The notes beneath the pieces are model-generated. The model ran no database searches, had not been told where the DNA came from, and saw only the letters and a program-made list of their open reading frames with translations. The position numbers and the translations under genes were made by a program. From contig JACKNX010000020.1 in assembly GCA_024234635.1 (NCBI GenBank), positions 1 through 62,314 on the forward strand: a stretch of DNA of 62,314 nucleotides, given 5' to 3'. Every line of letters begins with the position of its first letter. Within the stretch, counting starts at the first letter, position 1. This document shows positions 51,764 to 60,736 of the stretch, piece by piece. This stretch comes from Pseudomonadales bacterium (GTDB lineage Bacteria; Pseudomonadota; Gammaproteobacteria; Pseudomonadales; Azotimanducaceae).

Positions 51764-53380
51764 TTACAGCAGATTTCCCCCGTCATCGCGTGCGTTGAGC
51801 TGCTGTCCATCCGGACCTTCGTCTGCTGGATCCGCAATCCACGGGGCGAGGCAGGCGCGATCCGTTACACACGGATCCGTCAACGCATCCAGAAACGCCA
51901 CGATATCCGCGCGTTCGTTGTTGTTGAGATTGATGTTGGTGAACAGGGCCGTTCCATCGTCGCGTTCGCGCTGCAGTTTCCTGAGCGCCGCCTGGCTGTT
52001 GGCGTTTGCTTGTGGGTACAGGTCCGCGCAGTCGGCGCGGTCCCGGAACTGCGGCAGGGTACAGGCTGCGCCATCGTCGAAGAAATTGTTCACCGTGCCG
52101 GCGGGATTGTTGTAGTGCGCCAGCACCTGGCCCAGGGTGTTGTAGGCGCCAGCATGACCATACGGTGCCGTTACCGTTACGTTCAGCAGGCTGGGTGTGC
52201 GCCACGCGTAACGATCCGCCGGATCGCCGGTTTCCCGTTCGCGGCCGAAATCGTCCGCATTGCCGTCACCCTTGCCCGGACCGAACTGGGGGAACGCCAC
52301 GGTGTGATGCTGCTCATCGGTGAAGTGATCGCCCGCATGGCAACTGGAACAGCCGCCGCCACCGTTGTCGATGGACGTGAAGAACAGGATGCCGCCGCGT
52401 TTCTGGGCGTCCGTGAGGGCTGCGCGATTGCCGTTCGCATAGTCGAAGAATGGGTTGTTCACGAAACGCATGGACCGTTCATAGGCCGCTATGGCCGTCA
52501 TGATGTTATCGACCGTGATGAGTGTTTCGGCATCACCACTGCCGAATGCCGCCTGGAATTCGGCCAGCCAGGTGTTGGCTGGCAGCTCACCCTCACCGAT
52601 CCCGTAGCCTCCGATGCGTGCCGCCAGGTGGGCGCGCAACCTGGCATTGTCCGCGCCCGCCTCGAACGTATCGCCGCGCATCTCCTCGGGGGACGTCACA
52701 GGAAACCGCGCCTGCGCCGCTGGCAGATTCGGGCCGGCATCCGGGTCCGCTGCGCCGAATGCCACGTCCGGGGTGCGGATGGCGGACACCGCACCGTTCG
52801 CCTGCGGCTCCCTGCCGAAACTCTCCACCCGGGAATCCCAGAACAGTCCGCTGTCCCACAACCCGGCATTGAATGCCGTCGGCGTGTTCCGTGGCACAGT
52901 CGGCAGTCCGGTGGCGGCATGCGTTCTCCCCGGGCCGAGCACATCCGGGTCCGCGGCGCCGGCGCCCACGGGCAGCGACAACCCGTCCGCGCCACCCAGT
53001 GCCGGGTGGTGACAGGTCACGCAGGCGCTGTCGAAATCGCCGCCCAGACTCTTGCTGAAGAACAGCTTCTTGCCGAGTTGCGCCAGTGGATCTGAGATGT
53101 CGGGCAGCGTGCGATTGAATTCCGCATCGCCCGTGATACCGGCGGCGGCGATGAGGTTCTCCAGTTCATCGTCCAGCGGATCCACGAGTGTGGGGCCTCC
53201 ATTGACCGGTGGATTGTTGGCCGGTGGATTGTTTGCCGGCGGTGTGGCCACGGGCTGACCCGCGCCTGCGCCGGCGGCGGCCAGTGGAGTAGTTGCGGCG
53301 CCGCTGCCTCCGCCGCCGCAACCAGCCAGCGTCAGTAGCAGGGCGACCATCGTGATAAGAGCAGGGAAACGAAGCGTCAT
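51764..53380 (-). CDS. di-haem cytochrome c peroxidase/MauG-like lipoprotein
   Basis: A 538-residue protein from ATG 53380 (GTG 53383 precedes it). The signal is a lipobox LAGC (Cys21), so it is tethered to a membrane, followed by a Gly/Ala/Pro/Asn-rich linker up to about residue 62. Two haem motifs: CVTCH (C120, C123, H124) and CSSCH (C344, C347, H348). This is the bacterial di-haem peroxidase/MauG-type layout, which reduces H2O2 or oxidises a protein. It precedes the kinase gene and is divergent from the barrel protein. Confidence 0.88.
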   Translation of the reverse strand: MTLRFPALITMVALLLTLAGCGGGGSGAATTPLAAAGAGAGQPVATPPANNPPANNPPVNGGPTLVDPLDDELENLIAAAGITGDAEFNRTLPDISDPLAQLGKKLFFSKSLGGDFDSACVTCHHPALGGADGLSLPVGAGAADPDVLGPGRTHAATGLPTVPRNTPTAFNAGLWDSGLFWDSRVESFGREPQANGAVSAIRTPDVAFGAADPDAGPNLPAAQARFPVTSPEEMRGDTFEAGADNARLRAHLAARIGGYGIGEGELPANTWLAEFQAAFGSGDAETLITVDNIMTAIAAYERSMRFVNNPFFDYANGNRAALTDAQKRGGILFFTSIDNGGGGCSSCHAGDHFTDEQHHTVAFPQFGPGKGDGNADDFGRERETGDPADRYAWRTPSLLNVTVTAPYGHAGAYNTLGQVLAHYNNPAGTVNNFFDDGAACTLPQFRDRADCADLYPQANANSQAALRKLQRERDDGTALFTNINLNNNERADIVAFLDALTDPCVTDRACLAPWIADPADEGPDGQQLNARDDGGNLL

Positions 53381-53592
53381 CACGGTTCCTCATTGCGCGA
53401 TACCGTCCTGAATTGAGCGCCGCGAATGTGCAGCAAACGTGCAGATTCCAGGGAGAATTGAGTGGACAGGGCGCTGGGTGTGAACCGCCTCTCACGACGA
53501 CTCGGCGACATTTTTTACACCCGCCCGTGGCAGCGGGGGGAGGGATGCGCCATGATGCCCCTCATGGCATTGATTGCACGGAAGCCTATCGA

Positions 53593-54606
53593 GTGAATCG
53601 GGATCATCGCGCCGCCGGCCACAGCGCTGCGTTTTTCGCCCAGCTGGTTTTAGGCGCGTCGGCGCTCGTCTGTTGCGGCACTGCCGGTGCCGAAGACAAG
53701 CATTCGGAGGAGATGGGCCGGGTCGACACGGCGCACCTTGCCGTCTCCAACCAGGTGGACACCTTCGCCCGCTGGCTGGATGCTTTCTTCAACGACGACA
53801 ACTACGTGGAGGAAGAAGCGGACTCCCGCCTCGACCTCCGGCAGATCGTCACGTGGAACGATCTGGGTGGCACGGCCTACCGCTCCCGGGTCAGCGGCCG
53901 CATTGCACTGCCCAACCTCTCCCGCAAACTCAGCCTCACCTTCGAAGGCAACCAGGAAGAAAGCGTTTTCGAGGACAACAGCGAACGTCGGCTGAACGAT
54001 GCCACGGATGCTTCGCTCGACAGCCCTGCTGTCGGATTGCGTTACATCCTCAAGGCGGGCAAGCGCTATCACACTGTCATGCACGCTGGTGTGCGCCTGA
54101 ACAATCCGTCCTTTTTTCTTGGTCCACGGTTTCGCTATTCGCAGGAACTGAACGACGTGTGGCTCGGCCGCTATTCGCAGCGCATCTTCTGGGACGTGGA
54201 CGACGGTTGGGAATCGCAGAGCCGGGTGGATTTCGACCGTCTGTTTTCGAATGGCCACCTGCTCAGGCACACCGCCAAGGTGGACTGGCGCGAAGACAAG
54301 AAGCACGACCGCGGCATTCGTTACACGCTGAGCAGCACCTTCGTGCAGCGCCTGGATGATGAAGATGCCCTCAGCTACGGCATCTCATCGCAGTTTTCCA
54401 CCAAGCCGCAGAGCTCCTGGAAAGCCCATTCACTGTCGGTGCGCTACCGCCGCAACTTCTTCCGCGACTGGGCGTTCATCGAAGGCGGGCCGTTCGTGGC
54501 GTTTGAAGACAATCACAACTGGAAAGTGAATCCGGGTGTGCAGATTGTGCTGGACATCATTTTCCAGGACGGCATGAGCATTGCCAACCGCGAGGCCGGT
54601 GAGTGA
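53593..54606 (+). CDS. outer-membrane beta-barrel-like protein
   Basis: A 337-residue protein. GTG 53593 gives a signal peptide ending at GTAGA; ATG 53545 is an alternative with a long N-region. After it, amphipathic strands with alternating hydrophobic/polar residues are repeated (SGRIALPNLSRKLSLTFEG, FIEGGPFVAFED), ending with a hydrophobic strand IVLDIIF near the end, as seen in outer-membrane barrels. Family not recognised. It is divergent from the di-haem peroxidase and convergent with IorAB, separated by a hairpin. Confidence 0.65.
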   Translation: MNRDHRAAGHSAAFFAQLVLGASALVCCGTAGAEDKHSEEMGRVDTAHLAVSNQVDTFARWLDAFFNDDNYVEEEADSRLDLRQIVTWNDLGGTAYRSRVSGRIALPNLSRKLSLTFEGNQEESVFEDNSERRLNDATDASLDSPAVGLRYILKAGKRYHTVMHAGVRLNNPSFFLGPRFRYSQELNDVWLGRYSQRIFWDVDDGWESQSRVDFDRLFSNGHLLRHTAKVDWREDKKHDRGIRYTLSSTFVQRLDDEDALSYGISSQFSTKPQSSWKAHSLSVRYRRNFFRDWAFIEGGPFVAFEDNHNWKVNPGVQIVLDIIFQDGMSIANREAGE

Positions 54607-54674
54607 TGCCTGGTCTTTCTCAGTAGCGATATCCGCAGCCACTGCGGAACCCGGCCGCTGCGTAAGCACGTTCC

Positions 54675-54699
54675 TGCGCCGGCCCGACTTGCCGGCGCA
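54675..54699. terminator. bidirectional terminator-like hairpin
   Basis: TGCGCCGGC (54675-54683) pairs perfectly with GCCGGCGCA (54691-54699) over a 7-base loop, between two convergent genes. No T-run on either side. Confidence 0.45.
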
Positions 54700-54714
54700 A
54701 TGAACCCGGACCCT

Positions 54715-57700
54715 TTACCCCACCTGCGCCTGCCGGCTTGAGGCGATGAGGCGCGGTGCGTCGGCGCTGTCACCCAGCAGGGCTCCCATGGCGTCCCGCC
54801 GCGCGTCGATCGCTTTGTCAGCGGCACGTTGCCGGATGTGGCCGTAACCTTTCACCTGTTCGGGAATGGCGGCCAGTCGCGTGGCGGCGTCAAGCTTGTC
54901 AGCCGTCAGATGCTTCAGGATAAGTGCCACATCGTCCTCGTACTGCCTGACCGCTGCGCGCGCGGCTTTGGCCTCGGCACCATTGCGGAAGGGGTCCAGC
55001 AGCGTGCCGCGCAGCCCGCGCAGCCGGTTCATCACGCGGAACACAGGCAGTATCCAGCCGCCCAGTTCGCGCTTCGTCACGCGGTCCGCACCGGGTTCGC
55101 GGCGACCCAGCGGCCAGGCGCCGAGGTGGAAGCGCAGGCGCAGGTCGCCGTCGAAGGTATCCTTCAGTTGCTGCAGGAACGCGGGATCGCTGTACAGCCG
55201 CGCCACTTCCCACTCGTCCTTGTGCGCCAGCAGCCGGAACCAGGACTGCGCCACCTGCCTCGCTAGCGCGTCGCCGGCGCCCAGTGCCTGTTCGGCAGTG
55301 CGCACGCGAGCCACCAGTTCCCGGTAGCGGTTGGCAAGGGTTTCGTCCTGGTAGTCCACCAGGAAGGCGGCCCGCCGCTCGATGACGGCGTCCAGACTTT
55401 CTTCCGCTGCGTTCGCTGGCTCGTCATGGATGCCGAGCAGACGCTCAGCCTGCGCCGGGTCGTGGGCCGCCAGGCGGCCGAGTTCGAAAGCCGCGCGGTT
55501 GGTGTCCACCGCCACGCCGTTCAGTTCCAGCGCGCGCATCATCGCCTGGTGTGACACGGGAATGCCGCCACGCTGCCAGGCAGCGCCCAGCAGCAGGGTG
55601 TTGGCGAATACCGCGTCGCCCAGCACTTTTTCCGCCAGCGCAATGGCATCCAGCGTGAGCAGCTGGCCTTCCACCGCGCCGCTGAGGCGCTTCACCAGCA
55701 ATGTCTCGTCGATCTTCCAGTCGGGATTGCGGGAGAACTCCGCCGTGGGCGTGAGGTGGGTGGACACGATGGCGCCGCTTTTGCCGGGCACCAGCGTGGA
55801 CAGCACTTCGTCACCGGCGGAGACGATGATGTCCGCGCCGATCAGCGTGTCGGCTTCGCCGGTGGCGATGCGGGTGGAGGTGAGCTGCTTCGCGTCGCCG
55901 GCCATCTTCACGTGCGACAGCACGGCGCCGTATTTCTGTGCGAGTCCGGTCACGTCCAGGTTGGAACTGAACAGGCCATCGGCGTGCGCGGCTACGGCCA
56001 GCGTCTGGCCGATAGTCACCACGCCGGTACCGCCGATGCCGGCCACCAGCACGGCCCAGGAGCTGTCGATGGCCGGCAGTTCCGGCACGGGAATGTTGGA
56101 GGTGTCCGGCAGGACGCGCTCGACATCGCGCTTCTTCGGCCGTGCACCTTCCACGGTAACCAGGCTGGGGCAGAAACCTTCCAGGCAACTGAAGTCCTTG
56201 TTGCAGGACGACTGGTTGATCTGCCGCTTGCGGCCGAACGGCGTTTCCAGCGGCTCGATGGCCATGCAGTTGGACACGGTGCCGCAGTCGCCGCAGCCCT
56301 CGCACACCAGCGGGTGGATATATACGCGCTTGTCCGGATCCGCCCACTTGCCGCGCTTGCGCAGGCGACGCCGTTCGGTAGCGCAGGGCTGTTCGTAGAT
56401 GAGCACGGATACGTTCGGATACTCACGCAGTTCGCGCTGCACCTGCACCATCTGCGTGCGCGGATGCACGGTTACAGTCGCCGGAAACCGGGCGCCCGTA
56501 TGTTTTTCCGGCTCGTCGCTCACCAGGACGATGCGGCCGACGCCTTCCGCGGTGAGTTCGCCAACGATCTGTTCTATGGACAGTTCGCCCTCGATGGGCT
56601 GCCCGCCGGTCATTGAAACAAATCCGTTCACGAGCAGCTTGTAGGTAATTGGTACCCTGGCCGCCACCGCGGCGCGAATGGCCATGAATCCCGAGTGGAA
56701 GTAGGTGCCGTCGCCCATGTTGGCGAACACGTGTTTTTCGTTCGTGAACGGCTGCTGGCCGATCCACATCACGCCTTCGCCACCCATGTGGGAGATGGTG
56801 TTGGTTTTTGTCGGGTCCGCCATGATCGCCATGCCGTGACAGCCGATACCGGCGAGCGCGCGGCTGCCGTCGATGACCTGCGTGGAGCGGCCGTGTGGAC
56901 AACCCGCGCAGAATGAGGGCGCGCGCATCGGCACGACGCCACCCCCGGCCGGCTTCTCGGGGAAGTTGGGCTGGGCGACGCCGCAGGACGGGTCCACTTT
57001 CAGCGCCGCGCGGGAAAGCACGCGGGCGATCAGTGCCGGTGTGATTTCACCGGCGTTGGGAAATGCCGCCTCGCCGCGATTGGTGGCATACGCCTGACCG
57101 TCGAAGAACTTGCCGACCACGGCGGGTGCGTTCGGCTGGCCGTAAAGAATGGACCGTATCTGGTCTTCCAGCAGCGGCCGCTTTTCCTCCACCACCAGGA
57201 TGGTGTCGAGTCCGTCGGCAAATTTGCGCACGATGGTGTCGTCCAGCGGCCACACCATGCCCACCTTCAGCACGCGCATGCCCAGACTGCCGAGCGAAGC
57301 GTCGCCGATGCCCATCGCGCGCAGTGCCTGGCTGAGATCCTGGTACGCCTTGCCGGAGGCGACGATGCCGAGTCGCGCGCCGGGTGCGGCCCGGGTGATG
57401 GCGTTCAGCGCATTGATGCGCGCGTAGGCCAGGGCTTCGTGGATGCGCTCGTCGTAGACCACGGATTCCTGTTTCAGCAGGCCGCCGAGGGCCGAAAAGC
57501 CCTGGATGTTCAGGCCGGATTTCTTTTCGGGCATAGCGATGGCCGGGGACTGGGGTCCCACGTACAGCGAACCGCCACCTTCGATGACATCGGTGACCAG
57601 TTTCATACCGCACAGGAGGCCGCTGTGTCGGCTGAGTGCAATGCCGTGCAGACCGAAGTCCAGCACTTCCTGCGCATTCGACGGGGCGAGCAGGGGAATG

Positions 57701-58212
57701 CCCGCGGACACGAAATTGAAATCCGAGTAACAGGACAGCGTGGACGACTTGGCGCCATGGTCGTCACCCACCAGCAGTAGCGTGCCACCGAGCGCCGAGG
57801 TGCCGGCCATGTTGGCGTGTCGCAGCGCATCCATGGAGCGGTCCAGGCCAGGCGCCTTGCCGTACCAGATGGCGAACACGCCATCCACCGTGGCGCCGGG
57901 GAACGAGCCCACATACTGCGTACCCCAGGTGGCGGTGGCGGCGAGGTCCTCGTTCACCCCGGGCTGAAAGACGATGTTGTGTTCCTTCAACTGCGACGCC
58001 ACCTGCCACAACTCCATGTCGTAGCGACCGAGCGGCGAACCGCGATAGCCCGAGATGAATCCGCCGGTGTTGAGTCCTGCGGCAGCATCGCGCAGGCGTT
58101 GCTGCAGGGGCAGCCGGACCAGCGCCTGCATGCCGGTCATGTAGACCCAGCCTTCCGTCACGGTGAGCCGGTCGGACAGGTTCATGTCCAGGCGCCTGGC
58201 CGGTGTGTTCAT
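54715..58212 (-). CDS. indolepyruvate ferredoxin oxidoreductase, fused alpha-beta type
   Basis: A 1165-residue protein from ATG 58212, with AGGAGG 8 bp upstream. The order is pyrimidine-binding domain, ThDP-binding part (GDGTYFHSGFM near 497), a 4Fe-4S motif CEGCGDCGTVSNC near 635, then the gamma-type domain from about 720 (VAGIGGTGVVTIGQTLA). Archaeal IorA and IorB are separate; the fused aerobic-bacterial form is common in proteobacteria. It oxidatively decarboxylates aryl or branched 2-oxo acids to acyl-CoA, with ferredoxin as acceptor. The MFS gene lies 38 bp upstream and the two are co-transcribed. Confidence 0.92.
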   Translation of the reverse strand: MNTPARRLDMNLSDRLTVTEGWVYMTGMQALVRLPLQQRLRDAAAGLNTGGFISGYRGSPLGRYDMELWQVASQLKEHNIVFQPGVNEDLAATATWGTQYVGSFPGATVDGVFAIWYGKAPGLDRSMDALRHANMAGTSALGGTLLLVGDDHGAKSSTLSCYSDFNFVSAGIPLLAPSNAQEVLDFGLHGIALSRHSGLLCGMKLVTDVIEGGGSLYVGPQSPAIAMPEKKSGLNIQGFSALGGLLKQESVVYDERIHEALAYARINALNAITRAAPGARLGIVASGKAYQDLSQALRAMGIGDASLGSLGMRVLKVGMVWPLDDTIVRKFADGLDTILVVEEKRPLLEDQIRSILYGQPNAPAVVGKFFDGQAYATNRGEAAFPNAGEITPALIARVLSRAALKVDPSCGVAQPNFPEKPAGGGVVPMRAPSFCAGCPHGRSTQVIDGSRALAGIGCHGMAIMADPTKTNTISHMGGEGVMWIGQQPFTNEKHVFANMGDGTYFHSGFMAIRAAVAARVPITYKLLVNGFVSMTGGQPIEGELSIEQIVGELTAEGVGRIVLVSDEPEKHTGARFPATVTVHPRTQMVQVQRELREYPNVSVLIYEQPCATERRRLRKRGKWADPDKRVYIHPLVCEGCGDCGTVSNCMAIEPLETPFGRKRQINQSSCNKDFSCLEGFCPSLVTVEGARPKKRDVERVLPDTSNIPVPELPAIDSSWAVLVAGIGGTGVVTIGQTLAVAAHADGLFSSNLDVTGLAQKYGAVLSHVKMAGDAKQLTSTRIATGEADTLIGADIIVSAGDEVLSTLVPGKSGAIVSTHLTPTAEFSRNPDWKIDETLLVKRLSGAVEGQLLTLDAIALAEKVLGDAVFANTLLLGAAWQRGGIPVSHQAMMRALELNGVAVDTNRAAFELGRLAAHDPAQAERLLGIHDEPANAAEESLDAVIERRAAFLVDYQDETLANRYRELVARVRTAEQALGAGDALARQVAQSWFRLLAHKDEWEVARLYSDPAFLQQLKDTFDGDLRLRFHLGAWPLGRREPGADRVTKRELGGWILPVFRVMNRLRGLRGTLLDPFRNGAEAKAARAAVRQYEDDVALILKHLTADKLDAATRLAAIPEQVKGYGHIRQRAADKAIDARRDAMGALLGDSADAPRLIASSRQAQVG

Positions 58213-58250
58213 GGCGTATTCCTCCTGCGTGTTGTCGATTCCCCGGACGC

Positions 58251-59852
58251 TCAGGCGCCAGCCGGGGATACCACTTCGCCAGCGTCCCGCGCGCGTTGCA
58301 GGCGCGAGGCTTCGTCCGCGGGCAATGCCCGCCACGCCAGCACCAGCAGCACGATCGTCAGCGCGAATATACCCAGCCCGGAGACGATTGCCGCGCGCAG
58401 CGCTTCGGCGCCTTCCAGCCCGCCGGCGGCGTACAGATCGGACAGTTTACCCATGACGAACGGCCCCATGGCGAGGCCGATCATTGTGTTCACCAGGATG
58501 TAGTAGGCGCTGGCAACCGCGCGCATGCGCGGCAATACCAGGTCCGCGGCCGTACTGGGCGGAATGCCGGGCCAGGCGGCGCTGAACAGATGGTGCGCAA
58601 AATTGAGGATGTAGGCCGTCATCAGGTTGTCCGTGTACACCATCCAGATGACCAGCGGGGTGGTGCCGGCGACGGCCCAGAAACCCACCAGCAGGCGCCC
58701 GGCGGGATGCCATGTCTTGAGGCGATCGCCCAGCATGCCTCCCAGGGAGACACCCAGCAGTCCACCGGCCGCCCCGCCAAGACCGATGTACATGCCTACT
58801 TCCGCGGCGGAGACATCGTGCAGCCGCAGCAGTAGGGGTGCCGTCCAGTAACCCACGCCGTAGGTGACGAAAGCGAGGGTGGGAAAGGCCAGCATGGTGA
58901 ACACCATGCCGCGCGAACGGAAGATCATGGCAAAGGTGGCGGGATCGCGTCCCTTGAGCGACTGCGCCCACGAGAAGACGACATAGACGCCGGTACCCAG
59001 CGCAATCCACTGCACCACACTGCCCAGCCACCAGGTGAGCAGGGCACCAGTACCAGCGATCCCTGCCGCGGCCAGCAGGTTCACCGGGATGGACGCTCCT
59101 GCCCGTCGCAGGCCGACAAGATTGACCACGGGCAGCATGGCCGCCAGTTCCGTGCCGAGCACGCGAAAGGGTGAGGGATGCACCTCGCCGACGATCCCCT
59201 CGCTGATGCCCCGCACGGGTTCCCGCAATGTGCGCACCCACAGTGCCATGAGCACGCCGGGAACGCCCACGGCCAGGAACGCCGCCTGCCAGCCCTTGAT
59301 CTGCAGGGGCGCATCCTGGACCACGGGATACCACGCGTTCCAGGTTTCCATGACAAAACCGCCGAGAAACAGGCCGATGCCGCCGCCGATGTAGACGCCG
59401 GAGGAGTAGATGCCCAGTACGGTGGAGCGCAGACGCGGCGGGTAGTAGTCCGAAAGCATCGAAAACGCCGCCGGTGACGCGCTGGCTTCGCCCACGCCCA
59501 CGCCGATACGAAAAGTGGTCAACGAAGCGAAGGAACGCGCGAAGCCGGACAACGCCGTCATGGCACTCCAGAAGAGCAGGCCGACGCTGATGAGGCTGCG
59601 ACGTGTCCATACGTCCGCGAAACGTGCCAGCGGTATGCCGAATACCGCGTAGAAGACGGCAAACACGGTGCCATACAGGAAACCCATCTGCGCGTCGGTG
59701 ACGCCGAGGTCGCGCTGAATCTCCTCGGACAGGATGGAGAGGATGTTGCGGTCGATGAAGTTGAACACGTACACGATGACCAGCACGATCAGCACGTAGT
59801 GGGCGTAGGCGCCGCCGGTTTTCGCCGGCGGTCGCGTGGAATCGTCTGTCAT
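58251..59852 (-). CDS. MFS transporter (spinster-like)
   Basis: A 533-residue protein with twelve-plus membrane helices from ATG 59852. FGIPLARFADVWTRRSL is the loop 2-3 signature and GVGVGEASASPAAFSMLSDYY the helix 4-5 signature, matching the spinster-like MFS group. It has an extra central loop of about 120 residues. It is the first gene before IorAB, so it may import an aromatic or 2-oxo acid. The upstream end borders an 884-bp non-coding stretch. Confidence 0.87.
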   Translation of the reverse strand: MTDDSTRPPAKTGGAYAHYVLIVLVIVYVFNFIDRNILSILSEEIQRDLGVTDAQMGFLYGTVFAVFYAVFGIPLARFADVWTRRSLISVGLLFWSAMTALSGFARSFASLTTFRIGVGVGEASASPAAFSMLSDYYPPRLRSTVLGIYSSGVYIGGGIGLFLGGFVMETWNAWYPVVQDAPLQIKGWQAAFLAVGVPGVLMALWVRTLREPVRGISEGIVGEVHPSPFRVLGTELAAMLPVVNLVGLRRAGASIPVNLLAAAGIAGTGALLTWWLGSVVQWIALGTGVYVVFSWAQSLKGRDPATFAMIFRSRGMVFTMLAFPTLAFVTYGVGYWTAPLLLRLHDVSAAEVGMYIGLGGAAGGLLGVSLGGMLGDRLKTWHPAGRLLVGFWAVAGTTPLVIWMVYTDNLMTAYILNFAHHLFSAAWPGIPPSTAADLVLPRMRAVASAYYILVNTMIGLAMGPFVMGKLSDLYAAGGLEGAEALRAAIVSGLGIFALTIVLLVLAWRALPADEASRLQRARDAGEVVSPAGA

Positions 59853-59967
59853 GTACTGTTGGTTTCCCTGTTGGTGATCTTTCCGGACATCACACCTATG
59901 CAGCGGGATGTCCGCCGCGCAGGCGCGGTGCGGGAATGCGCCGGTTTTACATCAGCGCGAGTCTGCG

Positions 59968-60273
59968 TCATGCAAGCCCGGGTGATGGCCCGTCCGCCGT
60001 CGGGCTCAGCTGCAATGGGTTGTGCAGTAGCCCGATCAGCGAGGCGATGCGGATGCGCAGGCGTTGTCCCCCGGCGGCAATGGTGCCGCCGAAGTCTATT
60101 AGCGAACACATGCATCCATCCTGTGAACCATGGTTTTTTGTCGATCGGGGCGGCCGAAATATCGGGCGCATCGGCGCATGCGCACCGCGCGATGCAGGCC
60201 GCATAGCGGACTGGTAATGGTATCCCCGTGGCTCCGGCTGCCTGAGCGTATACCAGCGTTCGAATTCGACCAT
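59968..60273 (-). CDS. weak ORF, hypothetical
   Basis: A 101-residue frame from ATG 60273 behind a GAGGGGGGGACC stretch. The composition is Arg/Pro/His-rich and no family is recognised. The frame runs on upstream through the repeat element, which argues for chance. I list it only as a possibility. Confidence 0.2.
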   Translation of the reverse strand: MVEFERWYTLRQPEPRGYHYQSAMRPASRGAHAPMRPIFRPPRSTKNHGSQDGCMCSLIDFGGTIAAGGQRLRIRIASLIGLLHNPLQLSPTADGPSPGLA

Positions 60274-60308
60274 CGGTCCCCCCCTCGTGTGGTCGACGTG
60301 AACACTAA

Positions 60309-60448
60309 CAGGATGCTGAAAAAGTCCATCCTGGACTTGTTTCAGCAGTCGTCGGCATCGCCGACTCGCGCTAAATGCAGCGTTTTCCGCTGCATTTTCG
60401 GGCCAGCCGTCCCTGGCTGGCATACCAGGCTGCTTTTTCAGCAGCCTG
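60309..60448 (+). mobile_element. MITE-like element, copy 1
   Basis: A 140-bp element starting CAGGATGCTGAAAAAG and ending CTTTTTCAGCAGCCTG. The two ends are inverted repeats (15 of 16). It contains an internal hairpin AATGCAGCG/CGCTGCATT and no ORF. It ends 59 bp before copy 2, with which it shares both termini and part of the middle (GGACTT, GTCGTCGGC, CTGGCTGGCATACC). Confidence 0.75.
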
Positions 60449-60507
60449 CTAACAGCTTGCCACGTTGCGATTGCCAGCGCTGTCGCGAATGGAACTTCGT
60501 TCCGGGA

Positions 60508-60648
60508 GAGGACGCTGAAAAAGTCGCTCCTGGACTTTTCTTCAGCTGTCGTCGGCTTCGCCACGTCGCGCCAAATTCGGCGTTTTTCGCTGTATTGGCA
60601 GACCCGCCACCCCTGGCTGGCATACCAGGCTGCTTTTTCAGCAGCCTG
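60508..60648 (+). mobile_element. MITE-like element, copy 2
   Basis: A 141-bp element with the same layout: GAGGACGCTGAAAAAG at the start, CTTTTTCAGCAGCCTG at the end, and the shared CTGGCTGGCATACCAGGCTG block near the right terminus. The middle has diverged from copy 1. The outermost ends (TAACAGG at 60306 and CCTGTTA at 60645-60651) are also inverted, so the pair might move or have moved as a unit. Confidence 0.75.
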
Positions 60649-60736
60649 TTATACCGTTCAGCCGGGCATGGCGTCGTGATTGCACGGATGAATGGTCCTG
60701 CTGGTTTGTCGCGTCGTTCCGCTCTGGTGTGTTTGT

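Larger units (their letters stand above)
59853..60736. other. 884-bp intergenic region with MITE-like repeats
   Basis: No strong gene. The left part (59853-60305) could hold one weak ORF; the right part is two copies of a MITE-like element. No transposase or tRNA is present. Its promoters for the two flanking minus-strand genes are not clear. Confidence 0.6.

Noticed and set aside
59968..60564. 198-residue minus-strand ORF through the repeat region
   Set aside because: Its first third is translated MITE sequence; only a shorter, weak frame from 60273 remains and has no family match.
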